Under the pieces are notes generated by a model. That model was not told the DNA's origin, searched no databases, and saw nothing but the letters and a program-made list of their open reading frames with translations. A stretch of DNA of 22,774 nucleotides, from IMG/VR virus record IMGVR_UViG_3300028571_002268, positions 1-22,774 of that record. The stretch is one strand, 5' to 3'. Position 1 is the stretch's first letter, and the number at the start of each line of letters is the position of its first letter. A program made the position numbers and the translations under genes. Shown here in pieces: positions 7,224 through 14,239 of this stretch. The stretch comes from a virus.

Positions 7224-8102
7224 ATGATAAAATATCTATGTTTTTTACTTTTGTTAGTATTCCTTACACCGCCAGCTTTTGCCCAAAGAATTAAACATCC
7301 AATGGATAATATGCCGTTGGTTCCTCCTGTTCCTCTAACGGGGGAGAATGATCTTTATGGTATGCCGGTAGAAGAAAGAGGCGAAGAATACAAAAAATTC
7401 TTATCTCCTTCTTTGAAAATCATGGTAAGCGGCGCAAGTGGATCTGGAACTATAATTTATTATGATAAAAAAGAAAAATCAGCATATGTTGCCACCTGCG
7501 GGCATCTTTGGAGTCCTGGTGTTTTAAATTATGATCAAGCAAAAATTAAAAAGCTAAAGTGCAAGGTGCTAACCTGGTTTCATAATGATAAAAAATTAGA
7601 TGAAACAAAAACATATGAAGCAAGTGTTTTATTCTACAGTTATGTTGAAGGTTGTGACACTGCTCTAATAAAGTTTACGCCTGATTGGATCCCTGATTAT
7701 TTTCCAATTGCACCAAAAGATTACCCATACATAAAAGGTAGTATGGCGCATTCTATGGGTTGCGACGGGGGAGAAGAAGTCGCTCACTATAAAGTAGAAA
7801 TAGTCGGAATAAGAAACAGAGGTGATCTGGTAACAATTCAAAATAGTCCAAGACCAGGAAGATCAGGAGGGGGTCTTGTTGATGATAACTTTTTATATAT
7901 TGGAACTTGCTGGGGAACTACAGCGTTTGATGGTGGAGGACAAGGATTCTTTACATCATTGCCTGTTATTCACGATTTTTGGAAAAAGAATAGTTTTGAT
8001 TGGCTATTAAATATTAAAAAACAAAAAATAATTGTCTTAGATAGGAACACAAACAAAAAAGAAATAATTGAAGGCGAGTATATCTTAATGCCATCACTCT
8101 AA
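7224..8102 (+). CDS. Exported trypsin-like serine protease
   Basis: A 292-residue protein. Residues 1-20 are a textbook Sec signal peptide: Lys3, then a Leu/Phe-rich core ending in AFA before Gln21. The mature part is a chymotrypsin-fold peptidase with all three catalytic residues: His94 (ATCGHLW), Asp145 (GCDTALIKF) and Ser214 in PGRSGGGL. Length fits a single peptidase domain, without a PDZ. It should act outside the cytoplasm, in the periplasm or at the cell surface. Serine proteases with export signals are unusual in phage genomes. Roles could include degrading envelope proteins at lysis or receptor modification, but nothing proves either. There is no Shine-Dalgarno site before the ATG. 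The gene ends in a 4-base convergent overlap with the nuclease gene. Confidence 0.85.
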   Translation: MIKYLCFLLLLVFLTPPAFAQRIKHPMDNMPLVPPVPLTGENDLYGMPVEERGEEYKKFLSPSLKIMVSGASGSGTIIYYDKKEKSAYVATCGHLWSPGVLNYDQAKIKKLKCKVLTWFHNDKKLDETKTYEASVLFYSYVEGCDTALIKFTPDWIPDYFPIAPKDYPYIKGSMAHSMGCDGGEEVAHYKVEIVGIRNRGDLVTIQNSPRPGRSGGGLVDDNFLYIGTCWGTTAFDGGGQGFFTSLPVIHDFWKKNSFDWLLNIKKQKIIVLDRNTNKKEIIEGEYILMPSL

Positions 8103-8854
8103 GTGAGAGAATAAAATGGGCACATTTTTCTAAAATCACACCTTCGGCAGTGTTCGCCTGTTTTCCCAAAAACATTATCTGGATCCTTAACTTGAATATC
8201 ATTATAAATACTCAATAGCATCTTTTCTACTCCATCAAGCATAGATTGATTAAACTTTGTGGGTATTAAATCTCCCCCATCCAAGTAATAAAGAGCAGCT
8301 CGTATATTTTCTGCTTTTATCCCAAAAAGTTTTTGAACAACCTTTGCGTAACACAACATCTGCGTGTCTTGTCGGATTGTTTTGGGGGTTTTTCTCCATC
8401 GCCCCTTTTTTGTGGTTTTATAATCTATTATAAAACACATATCATCTTTAATAATTAGACGATCTATAACGCCTGTTAAGTATTTCTCATGCGGAGGATC
8501 CAAGTCATACTTAAAAAAGTATTCTGTTTCTCCATCAAAACCAACTCTATCACTTAATTTTTTAATATTTGTTATATGTTCGTTTAATTTATTTTTATAT
8601 TCAGATGTCAACTCTACTTTTTTGTCTTCTAACAGTAGTTCGCCTTTTAAATATGGTTGAAGAAATTTATTTATTTCTATTTTACCTTTATTTTTAACGT
8701 ATTCTTCTGCAACTTTATGAACAAGTTTTCCATAAAGAAAATATTCTGGTTCTGGCTCTTGAGACGATAGCTTTAAATGATATTTATATTTGTATGCCTG
8801 GTTACATTGATCCCAAAGCTGTTTTCTACTCACAGATAAGTGTTCTATTTTCAT
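8099..8854 (-). CDS. Cas4/RecB-like PD-(D/E)XK exonuclease with Fe-S cysteines
   Basis: A 251-residue protein from the ATG at 8854; the frame extends nine codons upstream but lacks a better start. Motifs in order: an N-terminal Cys17 (LWDQCNQAYKYKY), His46, Asp131 (TGVIDRL), Asp144 and Lys146 (IIDYKT), Gln165 (QMLCYA), then C-terminal Cys236, Cys239 and Cys245 (HCRRC and MCPF). This is the Cas4/AddB-type pattern, in which one N-terminal and three C-terminal cysteines hold an iron-sulphur cluster around a PD-(D/E)XK nuclease. It probably processes DNA ends in recombination or replication. No CRISPR genes accompany it. It diverges from the primase gene and has no Shine-Dalgarno site. Confidence 0.83.
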   Translation of the reverse strand: MKIEHLSVSRKQLWDQCNQAYKYKYHLKLSSQEPEPEYFLYGKLVHKVAEEYVKNKGKIEINKFLQPYLKGELLLEDKKVELTSEYKNKLNEHITNIKKLSDRVGFDGETEYFFKYDLDPPHEKYLTGVIDRLIIKDDMCFIIDYKTTKKGRWRKTPKTIRQDTQMLCYAKVVQKLFGIKAENIRAALYYLDGGDLIPTKFNQSMLDGVEKMLLSIYNDIQVKDPDNVFGKTGEHCRRCDFRKMCPFYSLT

Positions 8855-8875
8855 AAAATATAGGAGTAAATCGAA

Positions 8876-8904
8876 TTGCAAAAAAGAACAAAAATCTATA
8901 TAAT
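8876..8904 (+). promoter_or_regulatory. Promoter placing the transcript start at the primase ATG
   Basis: TTGCAA (8876-8881) and a perfect TATAAT (8899-8904) are 17 bases apart. A start 7 bases after the -10 falls on the A of the primase ATG at 8911. The sequence between has no Shine-Dalgarno site, which is consistent with a leaderless transcript. The boxes are seen directly; the transcript start is inferred. Confidence 0.6.
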
Positions 8905-8910
8905 TTAAGC

Positions 8911-9969
8911 ATGAGCATCTTTGAGAACTTCCAAAAATGGGCAGAAGATCGCTTTGACGGAGATGTAGTCGTCAAAGGAAACGAGATTGTATTAAATTCC
9001 ATTTTTGCAGATGACACAAAATATCATCTTTGGTGCAGCCCATCAGGGGGTAAAACAGAAAGAAAAAATGGTGTTTTTCATTGCTTTAAAACAGACAAAA
9101 AAGGCTCACTTCCAAAATTAATACAAATTGTAGATAAGTGTAGTTTCGAAAAAGCTATCTGCGTTCTACATGGCAGATCAACAATATCAGAGTTAGAAGA
9201 AAAGCTCTTTGAATTTTTTGAAAATATAGATGAAAATCAAGATGTTAAAATAAGTAAGCCTACAAAAGTCCAGTTGGTGTTGCCAGAAGGAAGCTGTCAA
9301 ATAAGCTCTTTGCCAAAGAATAATTTTTGGAGAAATTTAGCTGCAGACTATCTTGCCAAAAGAAAAATACCCACAGATGGATTATATATCTGCAAAACAG
9401 CACCATACAAAGCCAGAATAATAATTCCATATTATGATTCTTCTGGCGATCTTTTTTATTGGAATGGCAGACATGTTGGAAATTCAAGAATTAGATATTT
9501 AGGACCACCCAAAGAAGTCGGAATAGGCAAGTCTGAGGTTTTGTTTTTCGCTGGTGGAAACTGGGCTGAGAAAAACGAAGAAATATATCTTTGCGAAGGA
9601 GAGTTCGACGCACTCAGCCTTTTTTACAGCGGATTAAACGGGGTGGCTTGTGGCGGCAAAAACCTAAGTGAAAAGCAAATGAATTTAATAAAAGACTATA
9701 AGATAATAATATGTCTTGACAACGATAAGGCTGGTCTTGGTGGTATGACCACAATGACCGACATGATTAACAAAAATATTGAATCAAAAAATTTAAAAGA
9801 ACGATTGATGTTCGTGAGTCCTCATAAGTCTTATAAAGACTGGAATGAGATGTTTGTAAAAGAAGGTCCATCTGTGATGAAAAATTATGTTTTGGCTACA
9901 AGAAAAAATTTAGATTTCCAAGCTCCTATGGGTATGGGTGGAGATTACTTCAGAATAAAGGGAATGTAA
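8911..9969 (+). CDS. TOPRIM-domain DNA primase
   Basis: A 352-residue protein. Residues 40-60 contain Cys42, His57 and Cys58, a reduced version of the zinc finger of DnaG/T7-type primases. The TOPRIM core follows: Glu229 in LCEGEFDAL (227-235) and Asp270/Asp272 in CLDNDKAG (268-275), with a downstream KDWNE. RYLGPP at 195-200 is a common phage primase feature. There is no helicase domain, so a separate helicase is expected elsewhere. It makes RNA primers for phage replication. The ATG is preceded by a promoter rather than a Shine-Dalgarno site. The next gene's ATG overlaps its TAA stop. Confidence 0.88.
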   Translation: MSIFENFQKWAEDRFDGDVVVKGNEIVLNSIFADDTKYHLWCSPSGGKTERKNGVFHCFKTDKKGSLPKLIQIVDKCSFEKAICVLHGRSTISELEEKLFEFFENIDENQDVKISKPTKVQLVLPEGSCQISSLPKNNFWRNLAADYLAKRKIPTDGLYICKTAPYKARIIIPYYDSSGDLFYWNGRHVGNSRIRYLGPPKEVGIGKSEVLFFAGGNWAEKNEEIYLCEGEFDALSLFYSGLNGVACGGKNLSEKQMNLIKDYKIIICLDNDKAGLGGMTTMTDMINKNIESKNLKERLMFVSPHKSYKDWNEMFVKEGPSVMKNYVLATRKNLDFQAPMGMGGDYFRIKGM

Positions 9970-10328
9970 TGAATGCAAATTTAGAAAAATTCAAATATTT
10001 TGTTGGCAAACCAATAACAGTTTTCACTGTGCATACAGGCAGAAATTTCACAGAAGCTCAGTTTAACGACTACTTCACTGGTGTTTGCCAAGCTGTACAT
10101 GTGGATGCAATAGAAACCTTACATCCTATTACAAATTGTAAAAACCTTTTCTTTTTCAGCAACATTGTTGGAATTTGCGAAGAGCAACAGCTAGATCCAG
10201 AGAATCCGGAACATCAGGAAATTATAAAAGAAATTAAGAAAGAAGTTCCGGTAGAACAAAATGATCTACAGCCAAATAATTCTGTAAACATAGACATAGA
10301 TCTATTAAACAAAATAATATCTAAGTGA
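9969..10328 (+). CDS. Small protein coupled to primase, unknown
   Basis: A 119-residue protein. Its ATG shares one base with the primase TAA, and AAGGG lies about 6 bases upstream, so translation is probably coupled. Residues 10-77 are beta-rich (YFVGKPITVFTVHTGRNF, then FNDYFTGVCQAVHVDAIETL, then KNLFFFSNIVGICEEQ), resembling a small SH3-like barrel. The C-terminal ~40 residues are acidic and end in a helical tail (DIDLLNKIISK). I recognise the pattern as recurring in phages but know no function. Pairing with the primase suggests a replication-linked role, by position only. Confidence 0.6.
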   Translation: MNANLEKFKYFVGKPITVFTVHTGRNFTEAQFNDYFTGVCQAVHVDAIETLHPITNCKNLFFFSNIVGICEEQQLDPENPEHQEIIKEIKKEVPVEQNDLQPNNSVNIDIDLLNKIISK

Positions 10329-10347
10329 CTAACATACAAGCCATCAG

Positions 10348-11388
10348 TTACTCATCTTCATCTTCATCTTCATCTTCATCGAGGTGTGTTCTGAATCCTG
10401 ATATTGATATAGGTAGATGGGTAGCGAGAGTGTCTTTAACTTCGGCTGTCAAAAAAGTTCTCCAAGGAAATTCATCAGACTTATTTTCTATTTTCAAAGC
10501 TTCTTCTGGGGAATTTTTAAAATTCTTACCTTCTTTGATTAAAACATAACTTAACGCTCTTTTGAAATCAGATTCGAAGTTATCAAGAAGATCAGAATAT
10601 TCTTTTTTCAATTCTTTGTGGACCGTTTCTTTTATTTGATTTATCAAATAAACTGGAAAATCCCCAGCCTTTGTCGAATAATCTCCCAAAGCAAAGATCT
10701 TATCGGAAGGATCTTCTGGCTTTGGACCCCAGCTCCAACCCTCGTCTTTATTCCAATAAATTCTTGGAGACTTAGGTCTACCCCTAGATCTTCTGCTGAC
10801 CTGATCAGTGTTCGAACTATTTCCTTGACTCGCAGATCTGTTGCCAACTGATGTTGTTGACGATCCTGTTGGAATAGTTTCCATATTCTGAGTTCTGGCG
10901 GCATTTGTCTCCTCCTCACCACTAGCTTCTTCCTCATTCCCAACATCTGATGACGAACCAGAAGAAAATTGCTTTATTATTGCTTGTTTAAACTTACTAG
11001 CCCAGCCATCTATTATTCGCCAGAGCTTTAGCTTCTTGAGGTTTTCTGATTCAGTTTCTATATCTTCATTTAAAACAGATAAGTCCAGTTCTAGTTTATT
11101 GTATTGTTCTTTAATGAAGTTGTATTGAGATAAAGATAATCTTATTGACTCTTTTTTTGTATTATCTTCATGCCCAAGTGCGCCAAACTTATTTTTATAC
11201 ACATATGGATTATCTGGGTTATTACCACCCATCACAGTGTTGTGCCACCAATTTTTCATTCTGTTCCAAACACCAGGTAGAATACCAGTTGTTGTGGGTT
11301 TATATTGAACAACAAGCAGGTCTTTTTTTAACTGTATTACAAAATCGTCTACTAGTTTTGTAAGTTTGTCTAATTCTACTTTTTCCAT
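10348..11388 (-). CDS. Unknown protein with AT-hook-like motif and acidic tail
   Basis: A 346-residue protein. Residues 1-130 are helical with a Trp-rich patch (WNRMKNWWHNTV, 41-52). Residues 141-215 are low-complexity Ser/Gly/Glu and probably disordered. Within this, residues 199-209 read RRSRGRPKSPR, which fits the AT-hook core RGRP flanked by basic residues. Residues 245-300 are helical again. The end is DEDEDEDEDE (residues 337-346), encoded by an alternating GAT/GAA-GAG tract. The AT-hook would bind the minor groove of AT-rich DNA. Whether it does is an inference. There is no Shine-Dalgarno site; TATAATATATATTATC precedes the ATG. It begins a few bases after the stop of the gene upstream. 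Confidence 0.68.
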   Translation of the reverse strand: MEKVELDKLTKLVDDFVIQLKKDLLVVQYKPTTTGILPGVWNRMKNWWHNTVMGGNNPDNPYVYKNKFGALGHEDNTKKESIRLSLSQYNFIKEQYNKLELDLSVLNEDIETESENLKKLKLWRIIDGWASKFKQAIIKQFSSGSSSDVGNEEEASGEEETNAARTQNMETIPTGSSTTSVGNRSASQGNSSNTDQVSRRSRGRPKSPRIYWNKDEGWSWGPKPEDPSDKIFALGDYSTKAGDFPVYLINQIKETVHKELKKEYSDLLDNFESDFKRALSYVLIKEGKNFKNSPEEALKIENKSDEFPWRTFLTAEVKDTLATHLPISISGFRTHLDEDEDEDEDE

Positions 11389-11399
11389 GATAATATATA

Positions 11400-11852
11400 T
11401 TATACTTTATCAGAAATATATTCGTTTATTTTCTTCAGACTCATCAAGCAAGAGTCAAATCTATGGAAGTCACTTGTTAAATATTCAAAGGCAAGTTCGT
11501 CAAATTTATTGTCACTCTCGACCTCAAAATAGATATATTTACCTTTTTTTCCAAGCACCTTATACTTATGCATTAATATGTAAGCAGCAACACCCAAGTC
11601 TGTGGAGAATCTAATATTGCCTGTTTCATTAAAGTTATATTCTCTAATTTTCTTCAAACTCATTATGCAAGAATCGAATCTATGAAATTCGCTGCTTAAA
11701 TAATCAAGGCATATTTCATCAAATTTCTCTTCGTTTTTTTCTTCTTCTATATCAAAAAGAACCTCTCTGCCTCTTCTTCCTGCCAATTTATAATTGTGCA
11801 TAAGGACATACGAAGCAGTCCCCAGATCTTCTACGCTTTTTATTTTTTGCAT
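11400..11852 (-). CDS. Tandem DUF5659-like two-repeat protein
   Basis: A 150-residue protein made of two copies of a ~65-residue domain. Copy 1 (residues ~9-74) and copy 2 (~84-146) share DLG(T/V)A(S/A)Y(V/I)LMH, a basic GRRG/GKKG turn, KFDE, and FHRFDSC(I/L)MSLKKI. The pattern matches the small phage/bacterial domain I know as DUF5659 (short N-terminal helix, beta hairpin, acidic-aromatic segment, C-terminal helix), whose function is unknown. The duplication is recent enough that the FHRFDSC motif is intact in both copies. It lies 27 bases downstream of the actin-like gene in the same direction. There is no Shine-Dalgarno site; AATATAAGTTT precedes the ATG. Confidence 0.72.
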   Translation of the reverse strand: MQKIKSVEDLGTASYVLMHNYKLAGRRGREVLFDIEEEKNEEKFDEICLDYLSSEFHRFDSCIMSLKKIREYNFNETGNIRFSTDLGVAAYILMHKYKVLGKKGKYIYFEVESDNKFDELAFEYLTSDFHRFDSCLMSLKKINEYISDKV

Positions 11853-11879
11853 AAACTTATATTAGTTAAAAATTTAAAA

Positions 11880-12887
11880 TTAATTGGCAGCTTCAGAAGC
11901 TAGCAAGCAACCTCTAGCAACACTGAAAAGTGGATCTTTTGGCTGGATAACTTCACCTATTTTAACAGATAAATCTGCTTCTTTTAAGCATTGGGCAAGT
12001 AAATCTTTGAAGCCCGGCGGGCTTGATGTACCACCGGCAACAACGAAGTCTATTTCTTGATCTGTCTTAACACTCTTTGATGTATTTTGAAGACCTTTTT
12101 TAATGCCTGTCACAGTGTGCTCCAACATTAGCCTATACTGGGTTTGTATGGCTCTTTCAACAAGAGTTGTGGCAGGTTTTGTTAAGTCTATCTTGGTCTT
12201 CTCTTTGTTTATAAATGTTGTGCTCTCTCCTGTTGCCTTGGCAGCCATTTTATCAATCCAGTCACCACTATTAACAATAGAAAATGAAAACAATGGATTG
12301 CCAAACATTGCAAAACAAACATTTACCATGCCCCCACCAAAACTCATTCCAATGCCCGTAAAGGCTTTGTGAGATAATTCGGCATAAACTAAGGCTAATG
12401 CTTCGTTTATCGGTCTGGGGTCAACTGTATAGCCTTGCTCTGATTTATAAGCCTTGAATATAGCCTCTAATATTTTTCCGTGATAATCAGCGTCAGTTTC
12501 TTCGTTTATAGCGTTTGCGGGTACGCAATAATATAATATTTCTTTATCCTTGCTCACTTCGCCAATTAAACTGTGAATCATAATGCTTAATATTTGAAAA
12601 GCATCTTTTTCCTTTGGATTAACACACCCGGAAGTCATCGGTCTTTTTAGCTCAAGACCACTCATCGTGTACGCCATATTAACAGCAGCCTCGCCCAAAG
12701 CATACGCAACTTTTTCTCTTTCAATCAAAGGAACTCCTGCGTTTTTCATCATATTGAAAACAAACTTGTTCTCTAAGGGCATTTCTAAAAAAGCATTTAT
12801 TTCTTTTTTATAAGAGAAATTATTTGATTCATCTCTTTTGCAACAAACGAGCGTATAAGTTCCGACATCAAATCCGATTTTAGACAT
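11880..12887 (-). CDS. Actin-like (ParM/MreB-fold) ATPase
   Basis: A 335-residue protein from the ATG at 12887, chosen because GGAAAGG sits just upstream in the end of the previous gene. The longer frame starts at an unsupported codon. Actin-fold landmarks in order: phosphate-1 GFDVGTYT (5-11), connect-1 INEALALVYAE (160-170), phosphate-2 GMSFGGGMVNV (180-190), adenosine loop VVAGGTSSPPGF (282-293), connect-2 ARGCLLAS (324-331). In phosphate-2 a Ser-Phe replaces the usual Asp before GGG, so activity may be altered. Phage actins known elsewhere (such as Alp6A and AlpC) form filaments that move DNA or plasmids. Here a filament role is likely but inferred. It could instead be a non-polymerising sugar-kinase/Hsp70-fold enzyme. 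Confidence 0.8.
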   Translation of the reverse strand: MSKIGFDVGTYTLVCCKRDESNNFSYKKEINAFLEMPLENKFVFNMMKNAGVPLIEREKVAYALGEAAVNMAYTMSGLELKRPMTSGCVNPKEKDAFQILSIMIHSLIGEVSKDKEILYYCVPANAINEETDADYHGKILEAIFKAYKSEQGYTVDPRPINEALALVYAELSHKAFTGIGMSFGGGMVNVCFAMFGNPLFSFSIVNSGDWIDKMAAKATGESTTFINKEKTKIDLTKPATTLVERAIQTQYRLMLEHTVTGIKKGLQNTSKSVKTDQEIDFVVAGGTSSPPGFKDLLAQCLKEADLSVKIGEVIQPKDPLFSVARGCLLASEAAN

Positions 12888-12888
12888 A

Positions 12889-13122
12889 TCAATTACCCTT
12901 TCCAAAATTAATTTTTTCAGATACAAAGTCTGGAATAGCCCAAGCTACTTTGTCTTCTGCGTTACCCATAGAGGTTTCTTTACTAGCAGTAGATTTGCCA
13001 TCAACAGACAAGGCTTCTATGGAACCATTCATGTTTATATTTAAATCCAAAGTTATAGAAACTTTTAACTCGCCATCTTTTGTTATAATTTTAACATCAC
13101 TTGGTCTTATTAGTTGTGCCAT
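12889..13122 (-). CDS. Small protein coupled to the actin-like gene
   Basis: A 77-residue protein with AGGTGA about 5 bases before the ATG. Residues 10-40 hold beta strands of alternating polar and hydrophobic residues. Residues 57-75 carry VAWAIPDFVSEKINFGK, a hydrophobic-aromatic peptide that looks like a docking segment. Its stop codon (TGA) lies one base before the actin-like ATG, and its last codons supply that gene's Shine-Dalgarno site. Coupled small proteins beside phage actins are typically DNA-binding adaptors, but nothing here resembles a known ParR. The function is unknown. Confidence 0.65.
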   Translation of the reverse strand: MAQLIRPSDVKIITKDGELKVSITLDLNINMNGSIEALSVDGKSTASKETSMGNAEDKVAWAIPDFVSEKINFGKGN

Positions 13123-13130
13123 TATTTCAC

Positions 13131-13700
13131 CTATTTCTTGGTGGACTCAGTAACTACTATTGCCGAGATAACTTGTAGGGAAACAGGACCAGAAGAACCA
13201 TCAGGTAATTTAGCTTCTATTTTCTGAATATTCAGATCTCCCACATTAAAAACTTGAACTTCTTTTGCTCCAAGATCAAAAATAGCACTATTTATGCCGT
13301 TTAGTTTTATTTGAACTGGATCTTCTGATTGATTTGCTATTTGAACAAAGTCTGCAAAACTATTCGTGTCACCTTGTATATCAATTACATTGTCTGTAAA
13401 ATCTGTACCATCTTGAACAGTTATTTTGTAAACCCTAGGAATATTATTGCTATCAGTCTTATCATACCAGGCTGAACCATCGTCTTCCAGAATAATAAGG
13501 AAAGCTAAATCAGCAGAAGTATTGGGAAAAACATACCTTTTCCAGTAGTTGGAGCCAGAAAACGTTTCTCCATCTTTTAGCTCACGGCTAATTCTGTCTG
13601 GACCCATAGCGTAAACACTTCTTTGTATGCTTAAGCCATTAGGGTCATTATCTAGCAAGCCTTGTGTGCCATTGTTCAATTTTACTTTAAATATGCTCAT
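13131..13700 (-). CDS. Beta-rich protein, unknown, first gene of actin operon
   Basis: A 189-residue protein with no signal peptide. The sequence is dominated by alternating strands and turns (FLIILEDDGSAWYDKTD, then DFVQIANQSEDPVQIKLNGI, then LGAKEVQVFNVGDLNIQKIEA), consistent with a small beta-sandwich. I recognise no family. It begins a leftward transcription unit running through the actin-like gene. It lacks a Shine-Dalgarno site; TATATAAG ends 2 bases before the ATG, and it diverges from a plus-strand gene across 55 bp. A structural role would fit its fold, but that is a guess. Confidence 0.62.
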   Translation of the reverse strand: MSIFKVKLNNGTQGLLDNDPNGLSIQRSVYAMGPDRISRELKDGETFSGSNYWKRYVFPNTSADLAFLIILEDDGSAWYDKTDSNNIPRVYKITVQDGTDFTDNVIDIQGDTNSFADFVQIANQSEDPVQIKLNGINSAIFDLGAKEVQVFNVGDLNIQKIEAKLPDGSSGPVSLQVISAIVVTESTKK

Positions 13701-13755
13701 ATCTTATATATACAGCTCTGTTATAAAACCCACCAGATTTAGGCTATATATCTAT
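13701..13755. promoter_or_regulatory. 55-bp divergent start region with mirrored TATA boxes
   Basis: Leftward, the sequence reads CTGTATATATAAGAT before the ATG. Rightward, GGCTATATATCTAT stands before the ATG. Neither has a Shine-Dalgarno site. The two boxes mirror each other around a central AAAACCCACCAG, so each gene seems to carry its own TATA element right at the start codon. Confidence 0.45.
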
Positions 13756-13890
13756 ATGGACGAAGAAAAAATAGAAGAATCAAAAGATGCACTTGAAACT
13801 TTTTTCGGTCAATTTGGTCAAAATGATTTATACACACAAACAATATTAGAGATGATATTCGAGGAGATGTTCAAAAAAAATGAAAAGTAA
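13756..13890 (+). CDS. Small acidic protein, 44 residues
   Basis: The start is placed at the ATG at 13756. The frame runs further upstream, but only across the divergent promoter region and the neighbouring gene. The product is short, acidic and helical (Glu/Asp-rich with a Phe-Gly-Gln-Phe-Gly-Gln centre), with no family I recognise. It overlaps the start of the next gene by 11 bases. It may be a leader or a small regulator. Confidence 0.5.
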   Translation: MDEEKIEESKDALETFFGQFGQNDLYTQTILEMIFEEMFKKNEK

Positions 13891-14239
13891 TTTAAAAATT
13901 TTATGGTTATATTTGGCTAAAAGAGACAAAAAAGGAGTAAAAATACTTTCTAAATTCTACTCCAGAGATATTGGTCCAATTCCTCTGGAAGATCTAAAAA
14001 TGTTAAACTTACCTTCAAGCTGGTATGGAAAAGTAAAATCATATATAGATGAAAATATGCTTTACTGGCAGCCTTGGCTGCAAACAGCAACGAGCTTTGA
14101 TGAACTAAAAGCTAATTTGAAAATTAGAGGCTATTCAGAACTACCAGCAAACGGAAGACCCATGGTTCTGGTCACTCCAACATTGTTCGTAAATAGTAAT
14201 TTTTTTGAAAAACAAAAGGTTATGCTTAAAAAAAATTAA
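13880..14239 (+). CDS. Unknown basic protein, 119 residues
   Basis: Not recognised. Lys-rich, with an aromatic cluster (WYGKVKSYIDENMLYWQPW) around residues 48-66 and a short hydrophobic strand (MVLVTPTLFVN) near the C-terminus. A weak GGAG site lies 13 bases before the ATG. It is probably translated with the 44-residue gene that overlaps it. The two genes form a short plus-strand island inside minus-strand operons. It ends with a 4-base convergent overlap. Confidence 0.58.
   Translation: MKSNLKILWLYLAKRDKKGVKILSKFYSRDIGPIPLEDLKMLNLPSSWYGKVKSYIDENMLYWQPWLQTATSFDELKANLKIRGYSELPANGRPMVLVTPTLFVNSNFFEKQKVMLKKN

Noticed and set aside
10325-10549. Plus-strand frame with poly-Ser
   Set aside because: Antisense of the acidic tail repeat of the 346-residue protein; the repeat alone creates it.
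11389-11404. Palindromic ATAATATATATTAT as a terminator or operator
   Set aside because: No GC stem or T-run. It is better explained as the TATA element before the ATG at 11388.
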